From: CAZIUL01 sp964542475
GTDB lineage: Bacteria > Planctomycetota > B15-G4 > CAYZWU01
NCBI GenBank assembly: GCA_964542475.1
Contig: CAZIUL010000027.1
Coordinates: 1 to 56,494, forward strand
Direction: 5' to 3'
Length of the DNA stretch: 56,494 nt
Part shown: piece after piece, positions 23,822 through 32,495 of the stretch
Layout of the letters: every line of letters starts with the position of its first letter
Position numbering within the stretch: the first letter of the stretch is position 1
Program-made: the position numbers and the translations under genes
Notes under the pieces: model-generated
Seen by the model: the letters and a program-made list of their open reading frames with translations, nothing else
The model's database searches: none
What the model was told of the DNA's origin: nothing

Positions 23822-24250
23822 ATGAAGACATTTATGGCGAAGGCGGGTGAGGTCGAGAGGAAATGGTATTTGTTTGATGCGGACGGCCAGGTGCTGGGCC
23901 GCATGGCCGCGACCATAGCGAAGATGCTTCAAGGCAAGCACAAACCCATTTACACACCTCACCTGGACACGGGCGATTTCATCGTTGTGAACAACGCTGA
24001 AAAGGTGGTTATCACAGGCAACAAGCTCGACCAGAAAATGATCCGCTGGCACAGCGGATACGTCGGCGGGCTGAAGGAAGTCACCTTGCGGAGCGTGATG
24101 AAGAAGAAACCGGAAGATGTGGTCCGTATGGCTGTGCGCCGGATGCTTCCAAAGACCAAACTCGGCAGGGCCATGTTGAAAAAACTGAAGGTATACAAGG
24201 GATCGGACCATCCTCATCAGGCGCAAAAACCCGTGCCGTTCGAGGGATGA
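23822..24250 (+). CDS. rplM: 50S ribosomal protein L13, 142 aa
   Basis: Early-assembling large-subunit protein. It begins MKTFMAKAGEVERKWYLFDADGQVLGRMA and contains the conserved GKHKPIYTPHLDTGDFIVVNNAEKV-type core and the family end (GRAMLKKLKVYKGSDHPH). The ATG at 23822 with an AGAGGAAG site is chosen over a GTG at 23804. It is followed by rpsI after 134 bases, the conserved rplM-rpsI order. Confidence 0.97.
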   Translation: MKTFMAKAGEVERKWYLFDADGQVLGRMAATIAKMLQGKHKPIYTPHLDTGDFIVVNNAEKVVITGNKLDQKMIRWHSGYVGGLKEVTLRSVMKKKPEDVVRMAVRRMLPKTKLGRAMLKKLKVYKGSDHPHQAQKPVPFEG

Positions 24251-24384
24251 GCCGCTGCGAAACGCCTTCAATGGAATCGATGTGAGATTGCGGCGTGCTT
24301 CGATGAGGCGCCCGTCTTCAGGCATAAAACAATAAGTTGATTCTCAGGAAACCGGCCCTGTAAGGAAATTTAAGGAGAAATAGC

Positions 24385-24780
24385 TTGGCAGGAAAGCAAT
24401 ACACATGGGGAACCGGCAGGCGCAAGACCGCGGTGGCCCGAGTCAGGATCTGCGAAGGATCGGGCAACATTGTTATAAACGGCAGGAAGTATGAAGAGTA
24501 TTTTACTGTCCTTCAGAACCGGCAACGGGTTCTCTCGCCCCTGGAAGCGACAGAGTCCTACAGCAAATACGATGTGTATGCAAACGTCAAGGGAGGAGGA
24601 GAGTCAGGACAGTCCGGAGCTGTTCTTCTCGGCATTGCGAGAGCATTGATAAAGGAAGACGAAACCCTCGAGGCAACGCTTCGCGACGGGAACTTCCTCA
24701 CCAGGGACAGCCGCATCAAGGAACGGAAGAAGTACGGACAGAGAGGTGCGCGCAGAGGCTTTCAGTTTTCCAAGAGGTAA
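24385..24780 (+). CDS. rpsI: 30S ribosomal protein S9, 131 aa
   Basis: Small-subunit protein whose C-terminal tail reaches the P-site tRNA. Family features are present: YTWGTGRRKTAVARVRI at the N-terminus, GGGESGQSGA in the middle and the terminal RRGFQFSKR. The start is TTG at 24385, eight bases after an AAGGAG site. A rho-independent terminator follows 30 bases after the stop. Confidence 0.97.
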   Translation: MAGKQYTWGTGRRKTAVARVRICEGSGNIVINGRKYEEYFTVLQNRQRVLSPLEATESYSKYDVYANVKGGGESGQSGAVLLGIARALIKEDETLEATLRDGNFLTRDSRIKERKKYGQRGARRGFQFSKR

Positions 24781-24810
24781 ACTCTCTCATCCTGTTGACG
24801 GCGGCAATAG

Positions 24811-24840
24811 AAAAAGGCAAGATAATCTCTTGCCTTTTTT
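24811..24840 (+). terminator. Rho-independent terminator after rpsI
   Basis: Stem AAAAAGGCAAGA with TCTTGCCTTTTTT around a five-base loop, giving a GC core and a run of six T at the end. It ends the rplM-rpsI transcript. Confidence 0.85.
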
Positions 24841-24934
24841 CGTTTTCCGTGAGGATATTCCGCGAAGGGTGCTTCGGATACCGCGACCCTCGTTTTGTTT
24901 TGAATAAAAGCAGTATGGAAAAGAAGAACTGATC

Positions 24935-25684
24935 ATGGCCGGACATTCACACTGGGCAGGAATCAAACACCGTAAAGGCGCGAAAGACGCCAAGAAGGGA
25001 AAGATCTTCTCCAAGCATGCCAAAGCCATCATTACCGCGGCGCGAATCGGCGGAGGGGATCCCGAAATGAACCTTCGCCTGAAGTACGCCATCGAAAAGG
25101 CCAAGGCTGACAACATGCCCAAGGACAACATCGAAAGGGCGGTAAAAAAGGGCAGCGGCAAGCTGGATGGCGCTTCAACATATTCGGATCTGACGTACGA
25201 TGGTTACGGCCCGGGCAGCGTGGCGATTGTTGTGGAGGCATTGACGGACAACCGGAACCGGACCGGACCTGAGATCAAGCGTATCTTCGAGAAAAAAGGC
25301 GGGAGTTTGGGTGAGGCCGGGTGCGTGTCCTGGATGTTCGATAAGCAATCTTTCTTTCTCGTGAGCGGGGAAGGGCTGGACGAAGACAAGCTCATGGAGA
25401 TCGTGCTGGAGATCGAAGCGGAGGATTATAAGAAGGACGGCGACAGGTTTATCGTTTTTGCGAGCCCAACGGATTTTGGGAAGATAAATACCGCGCTGGC
25501 CGATCGGGATGATCTCAGCGTCGAACAGGCTGAGATCACGCTTGTCCCCAAGAACACGGTGGTTCTGGACGAGGAGAAAGTGAAAAAGGTGCTGGCACTG
25601 ATGGATGCGCTCGACGACCATGAGGATGTGCAGAACTGTTACTCCAATTTCGAGATTCCTGATGAGCTGATGGACAAGCTTTAG
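24935..25684 (+). CDS. yebC: YebC/PmpR-family protein (TACO1-like), 249 aa
   Basis: YebC-family proteins act as translation factors that help ribosomes through polyproline stretches; some members were described as transcriptional regulators. The family start MAGHSHWAGIKHRKGAKDAKKGK, the loop NMPKDNIERAVKKGSG, the central YEGYGPG-like TYDGYGPG and the third domain are present and full length. ruvC, often next to it, is not here. The Shine-Dalgarno is weak (AAGAAGAAC). Confidence 0.95.
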   Translation: MAGHSHWAGIKHRKGAKDAKKGKIFSKHAKAIITAARIGGGDPEMNLRLKYAIEKAKADNMPKDNIERAVKKGSGKLDGASTYSDLTYDGYGPGSVAIVVEALTDNRNRTGPEIKRIFEKKGGSLGEAGCVSWMFDKQSFFLVSGEGLDEDKLMEIVLEIEAEDYKKDGDRFIVFASPTDFGKINTALADRDDLSVEQAEITLVPKNTVVLDEEKVKKVLALMDALDDHEDVQNCYSNFEIPDELMDKL

Positions 25685-25806
25685 CGGTTCGACAGCGGTC
25701 TGTATGGTATGCGCGATTTATTCAAAAAACAGGGAGCAAGGGGTTATTTCCTTCGATATATTTAATCAGGAAGAAGCTGTGTTGTGGTTTTGTTCGTAAT
25801 TTCAAG

Positions 25807-26802
25807 ATGATGGAGATCCAGATGGAGACCGTATCCAAGGTTGTTCTGGGGCATTATGACGATGACAAATTGGAAGGAATCCGGCTGATCCTGGAAGGGT
25901 TGGACCTGGATGTTTTCCTTGCCAAGGATGGAGAGGAAGTCCTCGGGCTTGTGAAGAAGCACCGCCCGGAACTCGTGCTCGTGGATGTTCTTATGCCGGG
26001 TTTGAACGGTTTCGAAATCTGCCGCACTGTCAAGGAATCCATGGGCAAGAGGTACATCGCAGTGGTTCTGATGACTGACCGGGACGATGCTTACAGCCGC
26101 GGAAGGGCCCGCCATGTCGAGGCTGATGAAATCCTGTCGCACCCCGTTGATGCGGGCAGTGTGAAGAAAATGTTGGCGATCCCCTTCGAGGAGATGGACA
26201 GCACCGACAAGGTTCTGCTGGGGCAGAAGGAAAAGCACGACAAGTTCATCAGCTCACTTCTGAAGGGCCGCACAACGATCAAGGCCGATGGATTGATGGC
26301 AAAGATTTCAGATCCGCTCACCGGTCTCTGCAACCGGGCTTACATGCAGATCAAGCTCGAAGAGGAGTTCAAGAAATCGAAGCGGTACGGTACGCCGCTC
26401 TCGTGCATTCTCGTGGATGTGGACAACTTCGAGGAGATCTATAACAAGCACGGAAAGACCGGCATCAACGAGATTCTGGTGGAGATCGCTTCCATGCTTC
26501 TATGCGAGTCGAGAGACATTGACATCGCGGCTCGTATCGAGGATTCGAAGTTCCTGATTCTTTTGCCGAACACCGAGCTCGCCGGAGCAAAAGTCATGGC
26601 GAGCCGGGTGTTCAACAATATTCTCGAGAGGCCCATCCCGCTCGTGGAAGAAGATTCCAATGTAAACCTCAAAATTTCAGTGGGGATCGCAAACTACCCA
26701 AGTGAATCGGTGAAAGAGGTAGAGGACATGCTCAGCACGGCGATCAAGGGGGTAAACACAGCGAGAAGTCACGGTGGGAACAAGATCTGCGTGGTGGATT
26801 GA
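25807..26802 (+). CDS. Response regulator with receiver and degenerate GGDEF domain, 331 aa
   Basis: The N-terminal receiver (about residues 8-130) has the phospho-acceptor Asp in LVLVDVLMPGLNG and the acidic pair near its start (HYDDD). A linker leads to a GGDEF-fold domain (about 160-330) that starts with DPLTGLCNRAYM, as in active diguanylate cyclases. The signature loop, however, reads RIEDSKFLILLP where active enzymes have RxGGDEF, so the Gly-Gly-Asp-Glu residues that bind and activate GTP are missing. It is therefore probably inactive as a cyclase and may bind nucleotides or partners. No histidine kinase is adjacent. Other ATG starts at 25810 and 25822 are possible. Confidence 0.88.
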   Translation: MMEIQMETVSKVVLGHYDDDKLEGIRLILEGLDLDVFLAKDGEEVLGLVKKHRPELVLVDVLMPGLNGFEICRTVKESMGKRYIAVVLMTDRDDAYSRGRARHVEADEILSHPVDAGSVKKMLAIPFEEMDSTDKVLLGQKEKHDKFISSLLKGRTTIKADGLMAKISDPLTGLCNRAYMQIKLEEEFKKSKRYGTPLSCILVDVDNFEEIYNKHGKTGINEILVEIASMLLCESRDIDIAARIEDSKFLILLPNTELAGAKVMASRVFNNILERPIPLVEEDSNVNLKISVGIANYPSESVKEVEDMLSTAIKGVNTARSHGGNKICVVD

Positions 26803-26850
26803 TGATCCGCGGGGGGGCTTAGACTGGTGCCTGGTTTTATGTTGTCTGTG

Positions 26851-26925
26851 CCCGAAATGAAACACCAATAGGGCGAAAGGCAAGAGGGCGAAAGATTTTT
26901 CGCCCTCTTGGTGTTTCATTTCGGG
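26851..26925. repeat. Inverted repeat B: 25-bp arms, dispersed element or bidirectional terminator
   Basis: Arms at 26851-26875 and 26901-26925 match in 24 of 25 positions and enclose 25 bases that repeat the AGGGCGAAAG word again. It lies between the convergent GGDEF and ppdK genes. A 22-bp part of the right arm recurs with one mismatch at 48805-48826, so it is also a dispersed repeat and not only a terminator. Confidence 0.7.
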
Positions 26926-26944
26926 TTCCACCCCGACCGGAAAA

Positions 26945-26964
26945 GGACGGCGTGGAAGCCGTCC
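26945..26964. repeat. Short REP-like hairpin in the same convergent gap
   Basis: GGACGGC, a six-base loop and GCCGTCC form a perfect 7-bp stem, followed by CTCCAG. From memory, hairpins of this type (GGAGGGACGGC...) are widespread intergenic repeats in Verrucomicrobia- and Planctomycetes-like genomes; only one copy is seen in this window. Confidence 0.45.
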
Positions 26965-26987
26965 CTCCAGCCTGCCTGCTCTGTTTT

Positions 26988-29702
26988 TTACCTTGTTTTC
27001 TTGAACAGGATCGCTGCCTGTGCAGAAGCGAGCCTGGCAATGGGAAGTCTGAAGGGGGAGCATGAAACGTAGTCCAGGTCGATCTTGTGGCAGAAGCTGA
27101 TGGAGCTCGGGTCGCCCCCGTGTTCCCCGCATATGCCGATCTTCAGGCCCGGATTCGCCTTGCGGCCTTTCTTGACAGCCATCTCTACCAGTAGACCTAC
27201 TCCTGCCTCGTCGATGGACTGGAACGGGTCCACGGGCAGTATCTCCTCTTCCAGGTACTTTGGCAGGAACGATCCCACGTCGTCCCTAGAGTACCCGAAA
27301 GTGGTCTGAGTCAGGTCGTTCGTGCCAAAGGAGAAGAACTCGGCACTGGCACCGATCTCGTTCGCAGTAAGAGCTGCGCGCGGGATCTCGATCATGGTAC
27401 CGACCAGGTATTTGAAACGGATTTTCTTTTCGTTCATCACCTCAGCGGCCAGGGCATGGATGATAGCGGCCTGGTGGTCGAACTCCTTGACGGTTCCTAT
27501 TAGCGGGATCATGATCTCCGGCAGGACCTTGACCTTTTCCTTGGTGAGTTTGGCCGCGGCTTCGAAAATCGCGCGGCCCTGCATTTCTGTTATTTCCGGG
27601 TATGCGATGCCTAGCCTGCAGCCGCGGTGTCCGAGCATCGGGTTCAGCTCATGGAGCGATTTGACTCGTGATTCCAGGGCTTTTTCGGATATGCACAGGG
27701 TTGCTGCGAGCTCTTTGCTTTCTTCGGAGGTCAGGGTGATGAACTCGTGAAGAGGCGGGTCGAGAAGCCTGATGGTCACGGGCAGGCCTTTCATGGCCTT
27801 GAGTATCCCGTAGAAATCTTTCCGCTGGAGCGGCAGAAGCTTGTTGAGCGCTTTTCTCCTGTCTTTTTCGGTCTCAGCCACGATCATTTCACGGATGGCG
27901 AGAATCCTGTCCTGGGCGAAAAACATGTGTTCGGTACGGCAGAGCCCGATACCTTCGGCACCGAACTCCCTGGCCTTGGTAGAGTCCGCGGGAGTGTCCG
28001 AGTTGGTGCGGATGCCCAAAGTCCTAATATTGTCCGCGAGCTTCATGAGCTTGATATATTCCACATTCCCGGTGGGATCAGGGGCGATCAGCTTGATGCT
28101 ACCCCGGTAGACGTTCCCCTTTGAGCCGTTCAGGCTGATCCAGTCGCCCTCCTTCAGCGTACAGCCGCCCACCTGGAGGGTTTTACTGTTGCTGTTGATG
28201 TCAAGGGCGGAACAGCCCACTATGCAGCATTTGCCCCACCCTCTCGCAACCAGTGCCGCGTGGCTGGTCATGCCGCCCTTGGCCGTGAGTATCGCCTCTG
28301 CCGCGTGCATCCCGTGCACATCCTCGGGAGAGGTCTCTCTGCGCACGAGAACAGTTTTTTTTCCGTTCCGTTTCCATCGCTCTGCATCGTCTGCTGTGAA
28401 GACTATCATCCCGACTCCGCCGCCGGGGCCTGCGGGTAAACCCTTTGCAAGAAGCGAGGCCTTTTTCTCATCCGTCGGATCAAGTGTGGGATGGAGAAGT
28501 TCATCGAGCTGAGTCGGCTTGACACGCATAACAGCGGTCTCAGCGTTTATGAGCCTTTCCTTGTGCATGTCAGCTGCTATCTTGATTGCCGCACGTCCTG
28601 TGCGCTTGCCCACCCTTGTCTGAAGCATCCAGAGCTGCCCTTCCTGGACAGTGAACTCGATGTCCTGCATGTCTCCGTAGTGCCGCTCGAGCCTCCTTTG
28701 TATCTTGTGGAGTTGCTTGTAGATTTCGGGCATAGCCTCTTCAAGGCTGATGAGATGTTTTGTTTCCTTGGTTTTGCCCTTTTTGTTGATGGGGCGGGGT
28801 GTCCGGATTCCAGCCACAACATCCTCGCCCTGGGCGTTGGGCAGCCATTCTCCGTAGAACACCTTTTCACCGGTTGCGGGATCGCGCGTGAAAGCGACTC
28901 CCGTGGCTGATGAATCGCCCATGTTTCCGAAGACCATGGCCTGGACATTCACCGCAGTGCCCCACTCGTCCGGGATCCCTTCGATCCGCCGGTAGGACAC
29001 AGCCCGTTTGCCGTTCCATGACTTGAAAACCGCGCTGATCCCGCCCCAGAGCTGGTCTTTGGGCTTGTCTGGAAAAGATGTTTTGAGCGTGTTCTTGACT
29101 ATTTTCTTGTAGCGCCCTGTCAGCTCTTTCAGATCCTCGGCGGTCAGGTCGGTGTCTTCCGTGACACCCTTGGCCCGCTTCATGGATTCCATTTCTTCCT
29201 CTAGAAGGTGACGGATCCCCCGGCCGTCCGCCGGGTCGACATCTCCGGCCTTCTCCATGACCACATCGGCGTACATCGTGATCAACCGCCTGTATGCGTC
29301 CCAGACAAACCGTTCGTTGCCTGTCTTGGCTATGAGCGCCGGTACGGTTTTCTCGGTCAGGCCGATGTTGAGAACCGTTTCCATCATGCCCGGCATGCTT
29401 TGCCTGGCTCCGGACCGGACAGACACGAGGAGGGGATTTTTGCTGTCGCCGAAACGCGCGCCCATTACCTTTTCCACCCGCTCCATTGCGGCGTTGACCT
29501 TGCTTTTCAGCTCCTTCGGGTATCTGTTTCTGTTCTTGTAGTAATGAGTGCAGACCTCCGTGGTCAGTGTGAAGCCCGCTGGTACGGGAACTCCAAGAGA
29601 TGCCATTTCCGCAAGGTTGGCTCCCTTACCTCCAAGAAGGTTCTTCATCTTGGCAGTGCCTTCCCCCTTGTTTCCTCCGAAGAAGTAAACGAACTTTGTC
29701 AT
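26988..29702 (-). CDS. ppdK: Pyruvate, phosphate dikinase, 904 aa
   Basis: Interconverts pyruvate, ATP and phosphate with phosphoenolpyruvate, AMP and pyrophosphate; in anaerobes it often works in glycolysis. The N-terminal ATP-grasp domain starts KFVYFFGGNKGEG and contains KNLLGGKGANLAEM. The swivelling phosphohistidine domain has the catalytic His in GGMTSHAALVARG (about residue 480), and the PEP/pyruvate barrel ends with GICGEHGGDPSSI (about 858-870). The ATG at 29702 is chosen because AGGAGG lies seven bases upstream; the frame start at 29825 adds 41 non-homologous residues. Length is normal for a bacterial PPDK. It lies downstream of a lipoprotein gene on the same strand. Confidence 0.97.
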   Translation of the reverse strand: MTKFVYFFGGNKGEGTAKMKNLLGGKGANLAEMASLGVPVPAGFTLTTEVCTHYYKNRNRYPKELKSKVNAAMERVEKVMGARFGDSKNPLLVSVRSGARQSMPGMMETVLNIGLTEKTVPALIAKTGNERFVWDAYRRLITMYADVVMEKAGDVDPADGRGIRHLLEEEMESMKRAKGVTEDTDLTAEDLKELTGRYKKIVKNTLKTSFPDKPKDQLWGGISAVFKSWNGKRAVSYRRIEGIPDEWGTAVNVQAMVFGNMGDSSATGVAFTRDPATGEKVFYGEWLPNAQGEDVVAGIRTPRPINKKGKTKETKHLISLEEAMPEIYKQLHKIQRRLERHYGDMQDIEFTVQEGQLWMLQTRVGKRTGRAAIKIAADMHKERLINAETAVMRVKPTQLDELLHPTLDPTDEKKASLLAKGLPAGPGGGVGMIVFTADDAERWKRNGKKTVLVRRETSPEDVHGMHAAEAILTAKGGMTSHAALVARGWGKCCIVGCSALDINSNSKTLQVGGCTLKEGDWISLNGSKGNVYRGSIKLIAPDPTGNVEYIKLMKLADNIRTLGIRTNSDTPADSTKAREFGAEGIGLCRTEHMFFAQDRILAIREMIVAETEKDRRKALNKLLPLQRKDFYGILKAMKGLPVTIRLLDPPLHEFITLTSEESKELAATLCISEKALESRVKSLHELNPMLGHRGCRLGIAYPEITEMQGRAIFEAAAKLTKEKVKVLPEIMIPLIGTVKEFDHQAAIIHALAAEVMNEKKIRFKYLVGTMIEIPRAALTANEIGASAEFFSFGTNDLTQTTFGYSRDDVGSFLPKYLEEEILPVDPFQSIDEAGVGLLVEMAVKKGRKANPGLKIGICGEHGGDPSSISFCHKIDLDYVSCSPFRLPIARLASAQAAILFKKTR

Positions 29703-29834
29703 GTCTTGTCCTCCTGTGCTCACAAAAAACGTGTTGTTTGGCCGTGTGTTTGTCGCTGTTGTAGACGCTGCATTCCCTGATAGCCGGCCGCTGATCCGGC
29801 CGGGAAGGGGACCCGAGCTCCGCAAAAGTCAAGC

Positions 29835-30431
29835 TCAGGCGGAAACTTCGATGTTTTCATCTAGAAATGAAAAGTCCAGAAACTTCCAGCGTTTTTCTAC
29901 CAGAACTTTCCGGAGCTGCCCGATCCGTTTCCGTGTTCTAGCGGACAGCGGGAGGGCCACTTCGATCCTGTTTTTCCCCACCGAGAGCAGCTGCTGCAGC
30001 GGATCCGTGATGTCTTCCTCGACCCTCCCCTCGTCGAATTCAAGCCGGTAAACGGTTTCGCGGATGAAGTAAATCGTTTCCTCTTTACCCATCACAGTGA
30101 GTTTCAGCGATGCAAGATCAGGACCGGGACCCGGCACCTTCTCCACGATGTTATCGCCGAGGCCGCCGAGCGAAAACAGGTATGAGGCAACAGGATGTTC
30201 ATCCCTGAGGATCTGCTTGAGATGATAGTAGCTTTTCAGATCCATGTTGCCGTGTCTTTGCTTGAATGCAAGGGACAAACATTCGTACTCCCGATCGACC
30301 ATGTCGTGTCTGAACGCGTTGTGGAACGTCTCGAGCGTGTGCTCCGGAGTTGTCATGTTCGCTTCTTTCAGCTGGGGTGTACCGCACGCTGCAGCCGAAA
30401 CAAGCGCTGCCATGATGAAAAGAAGTCGCAT
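29835..30431 (-). CDS. Putative lipoprotein, 198 aa
   Basis: A signal peptide (MRLLFIMAALVSAAAC) ends in a lipobox-like SAAAC, placing acylated Cys16 at the membrane, so the product should be a periplasmic-facing lipoprotein. The mature part has helical segments (FHNAFRHDMVDREYECLSLA) and looks like a small alpha/beta domain; no family is recognised. The ATG at 30431 is chosen over a frame start at 30518 because it opens the signal peptide and follows AAGGGA. It is followed by ppdK after about 130 bases. The role is unknown. Confidence 0.65.
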   Translation of the reverse strand: MRLLFIMAALVSAAACGTPQLKEANMTTPEHTLETFHNAFRHDMVDREYECLSLAFKQRHGNMDLKSYYHLKQILRDEHPVASYLFSLGGLGDNIVEKVPGPGPDLASLKLTVMGKEETIYFIRETVYRLEFDEGRVEEDITDPLQQLLSVGKNRIEVALPLSARTRKRIGQLRKVLVEKRWKFLDFSFLDENIEVSA

Positions 30432-30524
30432 TTTGTATTCCCTTCGAAAAGGTGAGATTTTTGGCGTAATAAGAGATGCGTTTCGATCAACTCTAGAGTA
30501 CGGATAGGGCATTGTCAACTCAGG

Positions 30525-30548
30525 AAATTCGGGGACGTCTCCGAATTT
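30525..30548. promoter_or_regulatory. 24-bp palindrome just upstream of the pilus-operon promoter
   Basis: AAATTCGG, eight central bases and CCGAATTT form a near-perfect palindrome ending seven bases before the -35 at 30556. The position suits an operator for an activator or repressor. Alternatively it is a REP-type repeat, since AATTCGGGGAC-like palindromes are common intergenic elements in other genomes. A single copy is seen here. Confidence 0.4.
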
Positions 30549-30555
30549 AAGCGCG

Positions 30556-30583
30556 TTGACACGGCTTCACAGGATCTTATAAT
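30556..30583 (+). promoter_or_regulatory. Perfect-consensus sigma-70 promoter for the pil operon
   Basis: TTGACA, a 16-base spacer and TATAAT: both hexamers match the consensus at every position. The start site would be near 30590, giving a leader of about 150 bases before pilB at 30742. Such a match is rare, and together with the adjacent palindrome it suggests a strong, repressible promoter. Confidence 0.7.
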
Positions 30584-30615
30584 TACTTGTTTCCGGGCTG
30601 AGCGGCTTGTTCATG

Positions 30616-30685
30616 TTTCCTGGGATCCTAGTCGGTTACAATGACGTTCAGGAAAGCTATTAGATTCTTGTCAGCCAGGTTGCCG
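30616..30685 (+). ncRNA. Structured 5' leader of pilB, weakly GEMM-like (candidate riboswitch)
   Basis: TTTCCTG at 30616-30622 pairs with CAGGAAA at 30649-30655, and the following GGAAAGCTA... CAGCCAGGTTGCCG at 30651-30685 resembles the 3' half of the cyclic-di-GMP-I (GEMM) riboswitch. The expected 5' partner (CGGCAAACC) is not found, so the match is partial. Pilus operons are common GEMM targets, which makes the idea plausible but does not prove it. Confidence 0.2.
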
Positions 30686-30741
30686 TAAGCCCTGCCTTAT
30701 GAGCCATATGAATGTAAACGCTCTTCCCTTCGGAACAAAAA

Positions 30742-32433
30742 ATGGCAAGAACCCAAATCGGCCGGATCCTGATTGAACAGGGTGTTATCGAAGACAGCCA
30801 GCTCTCCAAGGGGCTCGGGCACCAGCGCGGCAAGAAACTCAAGCTGGGAGAAGCACTGGTCGAGCTCGGTTTTGCTACAAACGAACAAGTCACGAAGGCT
30901 CTCGCGAAACAGCACAAGATGCCTTACGTTGACCTGACAAAGCCCAACCGCATCCCTGCCGACATCCTGAACAAGGTCCCGCAAAACATCGTCGAACAGT
31001 TCGGCATTCTGCCGTTGATGGTAAAAGGTGGAAAACTCGCGGTGGCGGTTGATGATCCGGTCAAGCTGTTTCAGCTCGACGAGCTAAGGTTTGTGCTCAA
31101 CACGGAGCTAATGGCGGTGCTGGCTACGGCTGACGCTCTAAAAGACGCGATCAACATTCATTACCACGGCGGTACCGGTGAAACCGAGGCAGCCTTGGCA
31201 AAGGAGACCGGCAGCATCGACGGCGAGGCTGATGATGCGCCCATCATCCGGCTCGTATCGATCATGATCGAATCCGCCCTGAACAACCGGGCGAGCGATA
31301 TACACATCGAACCCCAGGGAAACAGGATCAGGATACGGTTCCGAATAGACGGGGTGCTCCGTGAGACCGGATCGCATCCGATACACCTTCACGGCCCGCT
31401 TCTTTCGCGCCTGAAGATTATGGCCGGGATGGATATCGCAGAGAAGCGAAAGCCGCAGGACGGCCAAATCAGCGTCAAGATAATGGGAAGGGAGCTGGAC
31501 ATCCGCGCCTCGATCCTGCCTTCCAACTGGGGAGAGACAATGGTGATGAGGCTTCTGGATAAGGAGACCGCGCTGGTATCCCTGGATACGCTCGGCTTCT
31601 ACGAGCAGGACTATCAGCGGTTCAAAAACATCATCAAGCGCCCGAACGGCATTTTCCTTGTCACGGGGCCGACCGGGTCCGGAAAGACAACCACTCTGTA
31701 CGCAGCGCTGAAGGAGCTCAACCGTTCGGATGTCAAGCTGATCACAGCGGAAGACCCGGTAGAGTACCACATAAATGGGATCAATCAGGTCCAGGTTAAA
31801 CACAAGATCGGTCTGGGTTTTGCCAGGATCCTTCGGGCCATGCTTAGGCAGGCGCCGGATATCATCCTGGTAGGGGAGATCCGGGACAGGGAAACAGCGG
31901 AAATAGCTATTCAGGCCGCACTAACGGGACACCTGGTTTTTTCGACTCTGCACACCAACGACGCGCCTTCCGCGCTGACGCGGTTGATTGATATGAACGT
32001 AAAGCCCTTTCTCGTCTCGTCTTCGGTACAGGCCATCCTTGCGCAGCGCCTGATAAGAACTCTTTGCGAAAAGTGCAAGAGGGCCTATGATCCGGAGCAA
32101 AGCGAGCTGATAGCCCTTGACATCACCAGGAACGATATCGAGGGCAGGACCATATACGGACCCGTAGGCTGCGAAGAGTGCGAGTTCACCGGGTTCAGGG
32201 GAAGGATCGGCATTTTTGAGCTGATGGAGATCGATTGGACGATACGGGAGATGACGTTTGCCATGGAGCCGACCATGAAGATAAGAGGGCAGGCGGTAAA
32301 CTCCGGTCTCTTGACCCCCCTTTTGATTGACGGAGTCAGGAAGGTTCTTGAAGGAAAATCATCGATTCGGGAGATCCTGAAAGCGGTAAGGAGCGCCGAT
32401 AGTGTCGCCTCCCTCAGTGATGCGGATGAGTGA
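30742..32433 (+). CDS. pilB: Type IV pilus assembly ATPase PilB, first copy, 563 aa
   Basis: Hexameric ATPase that powers pilus extension. The N-terminal MshEN/T2SSE_N-type region (residues 1-140) contains two tandem copies of the xxGxxLxxxGxIxxxxLxxxLxxQ motif at about 6-29 and 35-57, which in MshE-type ATPases binds cyclic-di-GMP. The ATPase domain has Walker A GPTGSGKTTT (309-318), the Asp box, Walker B DIILVGEIRDRET (373-385) and a zinc tetracysteine (C442, C445, C477, C480). It is the first gene after a strong promoter, then pilT after 62 bases. Arginines of the c-di-GMP motif are not conserved, so binding is uncertain. Confidence 0.92.
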   Translation: MARTQIGRILIEQGVIEDSQLSKGLGHQRGKKLKLGEALVELGFATNEQVTKALAKQHKMPYVDLTKPNRIPADILNKVPQNIVEQFGILPLMVKGGKLAVAVDDPVKLFQLDELRFVLNTELMAVLATADALKDAINIHYHGGTGETEAALAKETGSIDGEADDAPIIRLVSIMIESALNNRASDIHIEPQGNRIRIRFRIDGVLRETGSHPIHLHGPLLSRLKIMAGMDIAEKRKPQDGQISVKIMGRELDIRASILPSNWGETMVMRLLDKETALVSLDTLGFYEQDYQRFKNIIKRPNGIFLVTGPTGSGKTTTLYAALKELNRSDVKLITAEDPVEYHINGINQVQVKHKIGLGFARILRAMLRQAPDIILVGEIRDRETAEIAIQAALTGHLVFSTLHTNDAPSALTRLIDMNVKPFLVSSSVQAILAQRLIRTLCEKCKRAYDPEQSELIALDITRNDIEGRTIYGPVGCEECEFTGFRGRIGIFELMEIDWTIREMTFAMEPTMKIRGQAVNSGLLTPLLIDGVRKVLEGKSSIREILKAVRSADSVASLSDADE

Positions 32434-32495
32434 CATATCAGGTCGTGTAGTTTTACGCGCTTTTGCCGCGGTAGACCCAGGCAGGGCGCTTCTCG

